Positions 17,101 through 28,855 of a stretch of 64,000 nucleotides of DNA are shown in pieces. Position 1 is the first letter of the stretch; each line of letters starts with the position of its first letter. Both the position numbers and the translations under genes were made by a program. This stretch comes from Thunnus maccoyii (Eukaryota > Chordata > Actinopteri > Scombriformes > Scombridae). The notes beneath the pieces are model-generated. The model had not been told where the DNA came from. It did not search any database and saw only the letters and a list, made by a program, of their open reading frames with translations. The stretch lies in NCBI RefSeq assembly GCF_910596095.1, contig NC_056546.1:18008425-18072424 (forward strand), read 5' to 3'.

Positions 17101-20100
17101 TAATTAATCACTTTTCCCTTTTACAGGCTGAAGAAAATGCAGATATTGGAGGCACAATTGAGGAGGAGGATGAAGGTTCAGATGACCCAAATCCTCAGGT
17201 GAGATATCCTCCATGATTAAGTTTTTTCTTCAAATTTCTCTATGAATGACTGTATTGATGGCAAGTGTACCATCGGCATATGAGACCAGTATTGTTCCCA
17301 TGAGGACACAAGTCACCTCTGCAGTCCAGTTCATGGTATTTGACGTATTGTCGAGTTGTCACTTTGGCTGCTTTGAGAGATTTTTCCAGATAGTTTTTTT
17401 TTACCTAGAGGTTTGTTTCCTGTGTGTGGATGTTGATCTCCTCTACCCTGTTGTTTTTTGTGTTTCCAATTCAGAAACCAATCTTGATACCAAACCCTGC
17501 TGTTTGTAGCTTATGAAATCCACAGTTTAATTTGGCACTGAGTAACTTTTTAATTCAACTGCAGCTGGAGCTCAACGCGTTCAGAGCTCAGTGGATGTCT
17601 GAACTCAAACCGAGCTCTGGAGCAAGTGGAGTGAGTAAACCGCTGCAGCGACCTACAGGTCTGCAGAGTACGCAGGAGAATGCTCTGGAGGAAAAAGTAA
17701 GTTGTGACAAGATCTCTCCGGGTCAACACGTACCTTAGAGTGCTGTCACTGAACGTTACAGTGCTGCTGAATGATTGACGCGTGTCCTCTTCCCTCAGGC
17801 TACAGAGCTGTTCCTGAGAGCTGTTCAAGAAGAGCAGAACGGAGCCGGCTATGAAGGTGTGTTTCTAGGATGTACAGTGATGAAAATTGTTAATGAAAGG
17901 AAGAAATGATAAATTTAACTTCAAAAAACAAAATATTATGGAATTAACAGAAATGCCACAGTTCATTCACAGAATAATCTTATGGAACTTGCTACATTTT
18001 ATCAGTTTTTTAAATAAAACAGACATTTCTTACCGTCAATTAGTATTTAAATTAAGCATATGAATGATTTCAACTGGTGTGATGTCATTGCCATTGACAG
18101 TAATCTAATTTCTGGATGAGAAAAGGAGGCAATTGATTGCATTGGTTTAGCACTTCAGTTAAGTCATAAATATACGTATAATATGATGTTTTTACTCACA
18201 GCTATCAAGTTCTATCGCATGGCTATGCAGCTTGTGCCTGACATTGAGTTTAAAGTCAACTACAGCCGTCCAGATGCGGATCAAGTTGAAGGAAACTAGT
18301 AAGCTGCTTTTCATCTTTGGATGCCCTCCGTTGGTTGACTAGATTGAAATCTGCAATATTTCCAGATGTTTTTTTAACATCATTTGAAACACAAATTGCA
18401 AACTTTTTAAGTATATCTCAAATTCTTAACCAATGTGTATGAATACACCTCTAATTGATATGATTGTTTTAGATGTGGTGAGTTTTGAGTAATAGTTTAT
18501 TTTACAGCTCCTTTAATTTAACATTAATTTTTCTGGAAATTTTCAGAGTAATTTTTAGGACATAGTGATGCAAATTGTAAGAAAAACTGAAAAAAGTTAG
18601 TTTAGTTGGTAAGTACAGATTCAGTATATTTGGGTTCATACGTAGTTGTTAATTTGCAAAGATTCATAATAAATGAGATTCTTAACAATTAACGGAAAGT
18701 ACTTAGTTTTCAGTGCATAGTTTTCTGTCAAATGATCTATTAACCGTTAAAATTAACTGTTAAATACCTGCAAATTGCTCAGAGGATTCCCAGGAAATAA
18801 GTATAAAATGAAGGGACCTGTAAAATGAAGTGTTACCACGTTTTGCATTAATTAAATTAAATGTGATTGTTGGGTGTTTTTTTTTTATTCCACATGACAC
18901 TCGGGGCTTTGTAGGATTTATATTCTATATCACAAAGTTAATGCACCAACTTTGCCTCTATAATCTAGTTGAATTATCTTTGTCAGCTACATTTATGGCT
19001 AATAGCTATATTTAATTTTCTGCCATATTAACTTAAGGTCACCCAAGTAAAACTATTGTTTCCTTTAAGTTACAGTTAGTAGAGAAACAAATGTTTAGCC
19101 TTTGATGCCAAAAATGACCCGAGTGTCATGCAACTGAAAACAGATTTTTTTCTGTTTTGTTAAATGTATTAAAAATGTCTGAATAATATGGTGTGAAAGC
19201 TTTTTTCTAAGTGCGTGTATGAGATAAAGCGATGTTGTCACTTCTTAACCTGAACATAGCGTGTTTTTATTGCAGCACTGAGGAGAATGATGTCGATGGC
19301 GAGATTGAGGATCTAGTTGCCTACTTCGAGCATCAGCTCACTCTGGAAAATTCCTTTCCAAAGATCTGCACTCCTGAGGTGGAAAGGAGTCAGATGCACA
19401 TTTCAGGTAAAAAAAAAAAAAAAAAATCTTTTTTTTTTACATCACAAAAGTCTTAATCACAATGTAGTCTTTATTCCTAATGTTTCCTTTTTTGATTTGA
19501 CTGCAGCCTTGCCACGGGAAATCCTGATGTACATATTTCGTTGGGTTGTGTCGAGTGATCTGGACATGCGAGCCCTGGAGCAGCTCTCTTTGGTTTGCCG
19601 GGGGTTTTACATGTGTGCAAGGTCAGCCCCGCTGTCATAACATATCAGATGTGTGCCAACTGGTTTGTCAACACCTTGCTTTTCTCAGACTTTGCTTCTC
19701 AAAACTGATGCTTTGGGCTATTAGGGGCAAGTGTGACAGAGAGAGGAAGAGTGAATGGGACAAGTCACATCCAGCGTTTGGGAAAGTAAAATGTGTCTCA
19801 TTTAATAATAAAGAAAAAAAAGACAGGATGTCCATTATGAATCTAACCCAGTCATTTTACGTAGAGACCCTCCTTGGAGACTTTGTTCCTCTTGATTTGT
19901 AAACTCATCACAATGGAGATTGAACAAAAGATCTGTGTCACTAAAATGTTTTTTTCCTTTCAGAGCAGTTTTGAAATGTCAGTATTCGTCTGAATTTTTT
20001 TGCAACACAACAGATTATAGCTGCAATGATTGATCAAGTAGTCGATCATCCCCTATGTTGATAATTGATTAATAGCTTCAGTTATTTTTCAAGCAAAAAT

Positions 20101-22250
20101 GCCAAATATTTGATGGTTCTCAAATGTGAAGATCTGCTGTTTTTCCTTGTCATATATGAGTTAATTGAACAAGTTAACATTTAAGACTGTGACTGATGAC
20201 ATCTTCTAATTGTGAATGCCATTTTTTCACAATTTTTTAACATGTCCTAGACCAATTAATCGACTAATCTAGGAAATACCTGACAGATTAATCAATACTG
20301 TAAATAATGGTCAGTTGCAGCCCTACAAAAGATTCAGGGTGTAAAAGGCCACCTGCAGGTACATGCTTTGTGGTTCAGTCATTCTTAATTTTTTTCCCCT
20401 TTTAACTTCTGTTCAGGGACCCTGAGATTTGGCGTTTAGCCTGTTTACGAGTGTGGGGACGGAACTGCACCAAACCTGTACCCTTCATATCCTGGAGAGA
20501 GATGTTTCTGCAGAGACCTCGTGTCCGTTATGATGGTAGATATACATTCAGTTGATTGCAAATTAGGCATTCCTTCTCATACTTTGTGAGAACGACATTG
20601 ATATATTGTATTTTTGATTAAAACTATGCAAACTTTAAGATAAATGTAATAACAACAAAACATCAGTCGTAGCACCAACGGTCTCAAATTACCAGTTCAA
20701 CAATTAGCTAAAGATTGGAATTGATAATAATGTTGGACTGATCCTGATGTTGCCTCTTAATACAGACCAATACTGCTGCTATAAAAATGTATATATTTTA
20801 GAAATATGTGTTGTATAAGTTCGTCTCTGCACATCCAATGAAAATATTTTGCTGGATTTTGAACTTTCCATTCCTATTTTCTGAACAGGTGTCTATATCA
20901 GCAAGACATCATACATGCGTCAAGGAGAGGAATCGCTGGATGGATTTTACAGGGCTTGGCACCATGTTGAATACTACAGGTAGATATTTGACTTCTGCCA
21001 TTGCATTTGATTTGTGAATTTGTTTAGAGATCACTGCTAAATGTTGTCATTTATATCACAGGTACCTCCGGTTCTTCCCTGACGGCAGCGTCGTCATGCT
21101 CACCACCCCTGAGGACCCTCTGTCTGTCGTTCCTCGCTTGCGTACTAGGAACACCAGGTAAATCTTCTGTATCTTGTACATTCTCAGCTGAAAAGGATGC
21201 TGTAATATAACAATTTTTAACTGAACCTTCAGTCTCAATATCAAAATCATTTCACAAGTCAGCACTTCTTACAATTATTGAATTTTGTCTCACTTTACAG
21301 GATGGATTCTGTCATGTTCGGTCATTTCCGTCTGTCACAGGAGACAGACAATCAAACCAAAGTTTTTGCTGTTGTCTGCAAGAAAAAGGAGGAGGTGAGT
21401 ACGTTTTAACGACTGCCCCCAGCTCCAGAAGATACCGTATTAAATGATTAATGATTTGTTTTAACTGAACTTTTAATATCGATGCTTAACCAAATACAAA
21501 TAAATAATTAAAACCATTTCCCTGGAAAAAAGAAAAAAATGAATGTAAAGGTGAAAAAGAATGATAGAAAATAATTTTGACTACCTATGTCATACTTTTG
21601 ACTTAGTATCTCATAATTTTCACTTCAAAAGTTATAATTTTGAACATCTGTAGTTTTGATTTTAAAATGTTAGACTTTGTATTTACTATTTTTAGGTTTT
21701 ATTTTTATGTTGGAGTAGAGCGTCCATACTTGATCAACGGACAGTCAGACAGAATCAACATGGTTACTCATTACACGTGTGCTGAAATTCAAATAAAAAT
21801 TTGCTTCACTGCTCTTTAACTAGTAAAGTCACAGTGAGGTGTTACTGATTTAACAGCCAGTTTATACCTCAGCTTGTAAACTGCGTTGTAACAATCGTTC
21901 ACAGAAAGCGGCCGAGATTCAAAGGAATCGGTTCTGCAGGCGGAACCCAGCACCCGAGGCTGAGCACACCTTCCATGTGGGACTGCATCTGTCCTCTGGG
22001 GGGCGTCAGAGTTTCAACAAGCTGGTGTGGAACCACCACTCCTGCCACATCACTTACAAGTAAGGGACTCGATATTAGTGGCAAAGAAAACATTGATTTC
22101 AGTATTTGTTTTTAAAGTAAGATGTAAATTGTGTTTTTTAGGCTGACTGGGGAAACAGTGATCACAACCTTTGACCTGGACAGGATGTACACACCTTTCT
22201 TCTTTGCACGTGTGAAGAGTTACACAGCTTTCTCCGAGCAGCCACTCTAA
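14187..22250 (+). CDS. fbxo9: F-box only protein 9 (FBXO9), 13 coding exons, 423 aa
   Basis: Substrate receptor of an SCF (SKP1-CUL1-F-box) ubiquitin ligase; the mammalian protein targets TEL2/TTI1 in mTOR signalling. Exons (plus): 14187-14189 (ATG only), 17127-17198, 17565-17696, 17799-17856, 18202-18298, 19276-19406, 19507-19621, 20417-20535, 20889-20979, 21062-21157, 21301-21394, 21905-22059, 22142-22250; total 1272 nt. Domains: acidic N-terminus, FRAQWM motif, TPR-like repeat about 70-107 ([20 protein letters not shown]), F-box about 165-214 ([19 protein letters not shown], then [12 protein letters not shown]), then a conserved C-terminal region ([20 protein letters not shown]) ending AFSEQPL. 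The start is an ATG directly followed by a GTGGGT donor; it fits because the next exon opens AEE in frame, like human MAEAEED, but it is the least certain exon. Human isoforms are slightly longer. Confidence 0.94.
14491..15272. mobile_element. CAGTGGTG-type MITE, full-length copy
   Basis: The right end (GTACTTAGTTATATTCTACCACTG) and left end (GCGTTGGAAGAAGCACTTAAG) are imperfect inverted repeats, rich in TACTTAAGTACA words. The interior includes CTAGGGGTCG and GGGGTCGTGAGATGATTAAT, shared in reverse with 63250-63618. hAT-like by terminus; no transposase. Confidence 0.65.
15534..15863. mobile_element. 'GCTGCAAC' MITE, copy 3
   Basis: Begins GCTGCAACTAATGATT and ends near GACTGTAGCTCT; interior words GGTCTATAAAATGTCAGAAA and CCCAAAGCCCAAGACGACAT. 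A short remnant open frame is chance. Confidence 0.75.
15886..16183. mobile_element. 'GCTGCAAC' MITE, copy 4
   Basis: Begins AGAGCTGCAACACTTG and ends AGTTGCAGCTCT; inverted relative to copy 3 and separated from it by about 22 bp, so the pair could fold on itself. Confidence 0.75.
20021..20327. mobile_element. 'GCTGCAAC' MITE, copy 5
   Basis: In fbxo9 intron 7. Begins ATAGCTGCAATGATTGATC and ends GTTGCAGCCCTA, with the family TTAATCGAC and ATTAATCA words. Confidence 0.7.
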
Positions 22251-22376
22251 GCAGCCCGGCGACCTGCACACGATCCCTCCGAAGTCTGGAGACCACAGCA
22301 GAAGTTCATTCACCACTTTAACAAAATGCATTCTCCTCACCCTGTATGATTTCTGCTGCAGTTGGATTATGGTGTC

Positions 22377-22578
22377 AATAAATGAACCCTCACGTTTCCT
22401 ACACGCAAGCATGTTACATTTCAGGTTTCCACTATGGAATACTACTTATTTTTCTGATTTCAGAAATGATGATAATGCGCTGAGAGCAGAAATAATTTAC
22501 CAACCAACCCTCACCTATTCCCAGCAATGAATGTTCATACTGTTTTTGTTTCATGGTGCACTTTCCCCCTCAAATAAA
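22377..22578 (+). terminator. fbxo9 polyadenylation signals
   Basis: AATAAA at 22377-22382 (127 nt after the stop codon) and again at 22573-22578. Either could be used. Confidence 0.65.
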
Positions 22579-23187
22579 CAGTGGTGAACAAAATCTGTTC
22601 TTATGGTTTTATATATTTAAGATGTTTGTTTTGATCAGTTTTAGACTTAAATGCTGCATAGAATTGGATAAAAAGGTTCATGTTAAAGGGTGTGAAAACA
22701 AACATGAGCCTAAGGGTAGTGATGTGTCAAATCTGAGCAGTTTACTATTCAACAGTATGTAGTTTTCACTCATGACTACAGGGGGGAAAAAAGGAAAAGT
22801 AAAATTACAGATCATATTGCACAACCTCAGTGAAAAGACATTTCAGACTAATACATCATTTGTCTTGCTGAGGACACGCGGGGTATAATCCACGTTATTA
22901 CATTTTCTGGGAACCGAGCACAGACAGATCAAACAGGATTTGCAGAGAAAAAAAATAAATGTGAAATTGTATTGGATTAGGCTGCAATGATTTGTGGCCT
23001 GTTGACTTTCCTATAGCCGCTCACTGGAAATAGTCGAGCTAAACTATAGTCTTCCAAATCTTCCGTTGAGATGGTAAATAAAATACTTAAATGATATGTT
23101 TCTGAACAGCAGTCTTTTCTATATAGATTAATACAACAAAAGGCTTCACAGAAAATCCAGGTATGAGTATAAATAACCCGCTGATGC

Positions 23188-23390
23188 ACGACATGGGTCA
23201 AAAGTGACCCAAACGAATGATTTTGTTTTATATTGTTGCATGTTATGCATTTCATTACTCAATATTTAGTTAATTCCTCAACCAGGTTGTTTTTTAACAT
23301 CACAAACTCTTATTTTAATGTTATTTTTGTATAAAAGAACATTTTGGTATCACTACTCCATAAATGCACAACATGGGTCAAAAATGACCC
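23188..23390. repeat. Paired TGGGTCAAAA-TGACCC motifs
   Basis: ATGCACGACATGGGTCAAAA followed by GTGACCC (about 23184) and ATGCACAACATGGGTCAAAA followed by ATGACCC (about 23365) are near-identical direct repeats, each containing a GGGTCA/TGACCC palindrome. Likely the two sides of a transposon remnant. Confidence 0.4.
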
Positions 23391-26300
23391 GTATGTATTC
23401 TCAATGGAATTTGATAAGAACCTTTGATTTGTTTACATATTTGTCATAAGGAACATACTTAATTATGTATCACAGTTTCACCTATTTTCAAGACTGCCTT
23501 TATGTGACACATGTATGTTTTATTGTACTTTTCAGCTCAGAATATACTGTACATCATGAACATACATTCATTACAGGTGATCAGCTGGAGAAGCTAAACA
23601 CAGCAGAGTTCAGACAGACAGAAACCAAACTGTGTTCATCATGTTGTGGCGACTCAGTCGGTACAGAAATGAGACATTTACAGGTGAAACCTAATATTGA
23701 ATACTTGCAGTGTGTAAGATAAGATCAGTTTAAGATGAATACCACACAGAAGACTGTATGAACATATCACCCAAACACTGAGGGTTAAACAGTAGAGGCC
23801 TGTCTGAGAAACACACTCTGTTTTTCCACCTGTTGAAGACACACATCATGCTGATATAAATCAGTAAACTTGACACATTGCTAACCACACCGCTGTTTTC
23901 AGGAAAAACCTCTACACCATCACCCCACCCTCTCTGTCTCCCTCAGGCCATGGCCTCTGAAAATCAGTGAGAGAGGCTTTGTTTGCATAGCGGCTGGCCA
24001 GCAGACACGCCACCAAAGCTCACAAACAGTTGCTCTGTCCTGCAAATGCATGCTGTGTGTGACACGCAGCATTCCAGTGCATGAAGTCTGCAGACAGCGC
24101 TGACGAGGAGCTCAGAGTGATACCACTTAAGTAGAAAAGGACTTCCACCCTTGACTGGATAGAGAAAGCACTAATTTCTAAACTCCCTGAGTCAAAGTAG
24201 CAGTCAGAAGAGGGACAGCTTTCTAGGAAAGTTTACTGCTTGCTAGTTCAGGGACAACATAAAAAGTACAACTACTACCTACATGTGGCAAACCAATACT
24301 AGGAATTAGTCAAGGCAGTATTTCAGTTTACAGGAAGATTGGTCTGTTATTATCAAGGATGCCAAAAATTCCTCAAACCTCAGTCTTATCAAAGCTCACA
24401 AAGTGAGAGCAGATATGAGGAAAACAGAAAAAAAGCTCCATGTGTAACTGAGAAGCTCAATCCACTGAAAGCTACCACTTACCAATGAACCAAGAAATTA
24501 ATAAAATGGAACACACACATAGGAGATAGGAACCATAGGTGCTGTTATTTAGCAAATTTTTGCCCCAATTTAAGTCCTGCTGTCATTTCTGTAACGATTC
24601 AAGTTTTCTTGAACCATTGCTATTATAGAGAAAACATCGTGTCAGTATTTTACCTGTCAATCTATGAATTTTATCTGCCAGGAAGAGTGTTTCCACAATC
24701 AATGGATGATGACACTGACTGGACTAGCAGCTACATGAACCACAGGACTGAAAATGTATTTTTATTGTTAACAGCAGTGCAGCAAAAGATGGGTTTTACA
24801 AGGACTGGTAGCAAACATGCATGAGCACCAACACTCAATGTGTGAATTTAAGTTGCAACACTGTATTAGGAGCAAGGCATTAAAAGTATTTTGGGAAATT
24901 TATCATAAATTACTGGAATATAAATGAGTTCAAAGCTTTGATGTTTGGAAAGCATAGCATCATCTTATATCCTTTAACATTTTCTTTTTTTCTCTCCTCA
25001 ATACTAGAAGGCCATACAATTTATTTAATTCATACTTTAACTCCAAAACAGTTGAATATCAAACAACTTTACTCTCTATACACATACTTATATAAAATAT
25101 TTGAGATATTACATCACCTGAGAAAATAGTTGCTGCAATATGAAATGTAGAAATGTAGTCTTGCATAAATCCTGTTCAGAGAGTTCACAAATTGGCACCA
25201 AATCTTTTTTATCATTCACATACAATCATTTTACTGTATGATAAATAAGTTGAGTGATAGCCATAAAAATGTTTTTGAATTGATTTGCTAATGAGATGAT
25301 GTATGAAGCATTTTAGTAAATCTTTCTCTTATTTAATAAATCTTCTTTATATTATGTTTATATGAGTCTCTCTAGCAGTGTGGTGTATTTTTGCATCTTT
25401 TGTAACATTTTGTAAAATATCTTTTACACTGAAATGTGAAAATGAATATTTCACAAATCATTAAATATTTAAACAGAAACAAAACAAAAAAAAACAAAAA
25501 ACTATAAGCCTTAATTGTATTCTGTCACTTATTTAAAGCAAACTATTCCAAATATGTACCTCAATAAACTCTTGTTGCTCTCAAGATATTCTTTTTTTTT
25601 CTCAAGCAACATTATTTGAGACATTTACATAATTTTCAAGGAAGGAAAACAACAGTCTGAAGACAAGTAGGTTTACAATCTCAGTTTGTTTTTAATGTGT
25701 TACAGCGAGTAAAGCGTGAGTCACAACATGTTAACCCCAACTTACCCCAGATTTCAGAATATATATATATATATATTCTTGTATTTTAACACCTTATAAA
25801 ATGCATGTAATATCATTACATACCTGTATGCATCCCTGACCTTTATCCAATGGGGATAATGTAATGCTAATGCTGGCCTTAAATGTCAACCCTGTTACCT
25901 TCAACCTTGTAACAAGGATGACATGTGGCTGGAAATTTAACAAATTTAGCTATAATTCAATTTCTGAGTAGATGTGGTTCATGCATGTTAACGGATCTTG
26001 TGCACCAGATTCATCATGCAGAGAAAATGTGGCCTTTGTATGTATTATTCAGATTGTAACAGTATTTCCCAATGCGGTGAACTCGAATGTAAATAAGTAG
26101 GTCACCTATACATTTGAGCGATGTGTCATGTTCATTCAGTGGTTAAGGCCTTACAGTACCTCATTAAATTGAATCAGCATGGTGGAGCAGCGCAGCAGTG
26201 CTACACAGCGAGGGTGTTGGATTCACAACCTTAATAATTCAAAAAGCTTTGTTTTCTATACCAGCATTAATGGTGTAGGCTGCTGGCAATGGTTTTAAGT

Positions 26301-26788
26301 GAAGAAAAAATAACAATAAAATAGAGTAAAAGCTGAGGAACAAAGAGGAAATGAGTAATGTAAAAGGAATAAATAGCTACATCACTACAACCTCCTTTTC
26401 CCTGTCAAAAAAAACCTCAAACAAATGATGACTTTGATGTTTTTACTTTAAACAGTAGCCAAGAAACTGAACAGTCATATTTCCCTAAATGCCAACCTGT
26501 TCCTGTAATCTAAGATGAACATGAACTGTTGTGTTTTGTGTGTGTCAATAGCAAAGATCACATATGTTAGGAATGATAGCTCAGGATATTGATCATTTCC
26601 AAAAAAAGAAAAACAAAAGAAAAATGAAGAGTCAGGCACAGGATTTGAACACACATTAGTCTGAAGAAGTGGACCAACATGAATCTGGTGATAGCATGCT
26701 GAAAAGATGAAAAATGCTACATTAGAAACCAAATCTGGTCCAGAAGGCACCATATTTAAGTAAAGACTCAAAAAAATAAATAACAATC

Positions 26789-27006
26789 TCACCACAGTGT
26801 CCATTTAGTAGTTGTTCTAGAGCCTTCGATCATGTCACATGATTCTCTTCAGCAGATGGGGTTGAGTCATAGAAGTGGAGATATTTCATTTTATGAGCAT
26901 TTTAAGGGCTTCTTATGACACCTGGGTAAACTCCATGAGTTGAGGAAGATCACGCGGTACAATCGAAAGCTCCAAAGTATCTATTAAATGGACATTGTGG
27001 TGAGAG
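26789..27006. mobile_element. Foldback MITE, about 218 bp
   Basis: The left end CTCACCACAGTGTCCATTTA and right end, in reverse complement CTCACCACAATGTCCATTTA, are near-perfect. Pairing continues inward (GAGCCTTCGATCATG against GAGCTTTCGATTGTA, and GATTCTCTTCA against GATCTTCCTCA), so almost the whole element could form one hairpin. No coding sequence. Confidence 0.75.
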
Positions 27007-27502
27007 TGTTGATGACTGCTGCTTGCAAGGTTTGTAATGAGCTTTCATTCTCAATTATATAGTATGGTTTATCTGAATATAACATATTTAGCACTGAATT
27101 ATTGAGTATGATTAAATTCACTAAATAAATTTCATAGCTAGAGTTATCGATGACCTACTGTAATGTGCATCGCCTTAATTAATCTCAGTGAATTCAAGTT
27201 CTAATTGCAGTTTCTGGATGAGGCTACAGTAGCTATGATGCAGTACCATAGGGCAAAAAACGATTTTTCTAACATGGGGGATGTTTAGGAGAGCTGAGTT
27301 TATACTGCGCTCAAGAAAGCTTGTCTTAAACTGCTTCAAATATGAATCCTAGCATATGCAGCACACTAAGCTTTGGTTATGCTTTTGCTAGATGGCTAAA
27401 TATTCCAAGTTGGGGACCCTGCTCTGCAAATATACAGCAAAATGCATCTTCTGCTGTTGCAGCCTGTCTATGAAATGCATTACAGGATTATACAGCGCAA
27501 AT

Positions 27503-28311
27503 TTAAAGGATAAGGCTGGTGATTTGTCAACAAATCTAATATGCAGAGCCAAGCCAACAACAAACTCATCCTACTTACAAGTACTGTTTGTGTATCCAAA
27601 GTCTGACATATCTTGTTCCTCTGTGCTGTAGACCTCCGCTGTTGTCCAAAAACTATTAAAAACATGTCAATGAGTCACACGGTTGCACTGGGTGACATGT
27701 TCCTTTGCCACGAAGAGTTTGGGCACGTTAGTTTGTTTGAAACAGCTTCAAAAACTAATAATAGCGATCACATTTTTAGTCTAGAGAGTAGTTCTTTGTA
27801 CGGCAGACATCACTGTGCATACACAGGAACACGGTTCCAGTTACAGAACTTTGCTAGCTCGTTGTGCTACAATATCACAACCTCTTGACTTTGCACTGAA
27901 GTTCCTTGAGAAATTTACCATGTAGCACAAAGTCAAGAGGTTATGTTATCTAGCACAACAAGCTAGTGAAGCTCTGTAAACAGAACCACGTTCCCATATG
28001 CACATTGACTTCTGCCGTACAAGGAACTACTCTTCAGAGACTGAAAACATGATTGCTGTTATTACTCTTTGAAGCCATTTTTAAACAAATGAACATGCAG
28101 ATACTCTTCAGGGTCAAGGAACACGTCACCCAGTGCAAGAGTGTGGCACTAATGTGGTTTTAATAGCTTCTGGACGACAATGGAGGTCCACGGCACAGAG
28201 GAATAATATATATCAGGCTCTGGACGCACCCACAATACTTGTAAGTAGATCAGTTAATTGGTTTGTTGGACATGAGATTTGTTGACAATAAGCCAGCCAT
28301 GTCCTTTAAAG
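27503..28311. mobile_element. Large foldback element, about 0.8 kb
   Basis: Two arms of roughly 390 bp are inverted copies. Outer ends: TTAAAGGATAAGGCTGG against the reverse complement of CCATGTCCTTTAAAG. Inner stem: CCTCTTGACTTTG (27881-27893) against CAAAGTCAAGAGG (27928-27940), with a 34-nt loop. Matching blocks such as GGGTGACATGTTCCTT and its partner recur along the arms. Noncoding; it may fall inside an elovl5 3' UTR. Confidence 0.8.
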
Positions 28312-28671
28312 ATTATGCAACAGCATAGGCAGGAGTAGGATAAAGCAAGATACAAGATGCATGCTCAAGTTACTCATTATAAGCACTGTGTTATTTTAAT
28401 TGTCCCCATGGTTGTTTAAAGAGAGACTTTATCGAGTGTGATGAAACCTTCGGCTGCCAACACACTCACTGGAGCTTTCATCTTTGGATCTTCTGCGTGT
28501 AAAGCATCTTTGAATGAGTCAAAATGTGTTTTTGTTTGCTGCTAGCAAAATTCAGCAGCTGACTGAACCCAGTAATAGATTTTTGCTTTGGAGTAAATTT
28601 CCTGTTGGGGTTTGGGGAGGCAATATTGTGCAATATTAACCATACTACAATACTCTTCTCCTTTTAACTAT

Positions 28672-28682
28672 TTTAATTTAAT
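28672..28682 (-). terminator. Candidate elovl5 poly(A) signal (ATTAAA)
   Basis: Two overlapping ATTAAA hexamers on the minus strand, about 175-185 nt past the elovl5 stop. No AATAAA lies closer. Teleost elovl5 messages often have longer 3' UTRs, so a distal site is quite possible. Confidence 0.3.
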
Positions 28683-28855
28683 TCAATGCATTGTGTAGCA
28701 TTGTGTGCAAAAACACTGGAAAGCCTGGATATATGTGGCTATGGCTTATTTCATCTCAAGTGAACGCTAGACTATTCTAGATAAGAAGATATACCTCCTA
28801 GCAGCATTAGCTAACACGCTACAGTGAGAATTGGGTGACGCCGGTTTCTCAAATG

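Larger units (their letters stand above)
14190..17126. other. fbxo9 intron 1 with stacked MITEs
   Basis: 2.9 kb. It contains a CAGTGGTG-type MITE (14491-15272) and two adjacent GCTGCAAC MITE copies (15534-15863 and 15886-16183), plus AT-rich DNA. No gene. Confidence 0.8.
22579..28671. other. Intergenic region between fbxo9 and elovl5; no GCM1
   Basis: About 6 kb. In mammals GCM1 lies at this position, but I see no GCM DNA-binding-domain signature in any frame. Contents: two GGGTCA-n-TGACCC palindrome motifs near 23190 and 23370, and foldback elements at 26789-27006 and 27503-28311. The rest is AT-rich with no recognised gene. Part may be elovl5 3' UTR. Confidence 0.65.

Noticed and set aside
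22579..28671. Searched for a GCM1 gene
   Set aside because: No GCM-domain motif or plausible exon with flanking splice sites was found in any frame.
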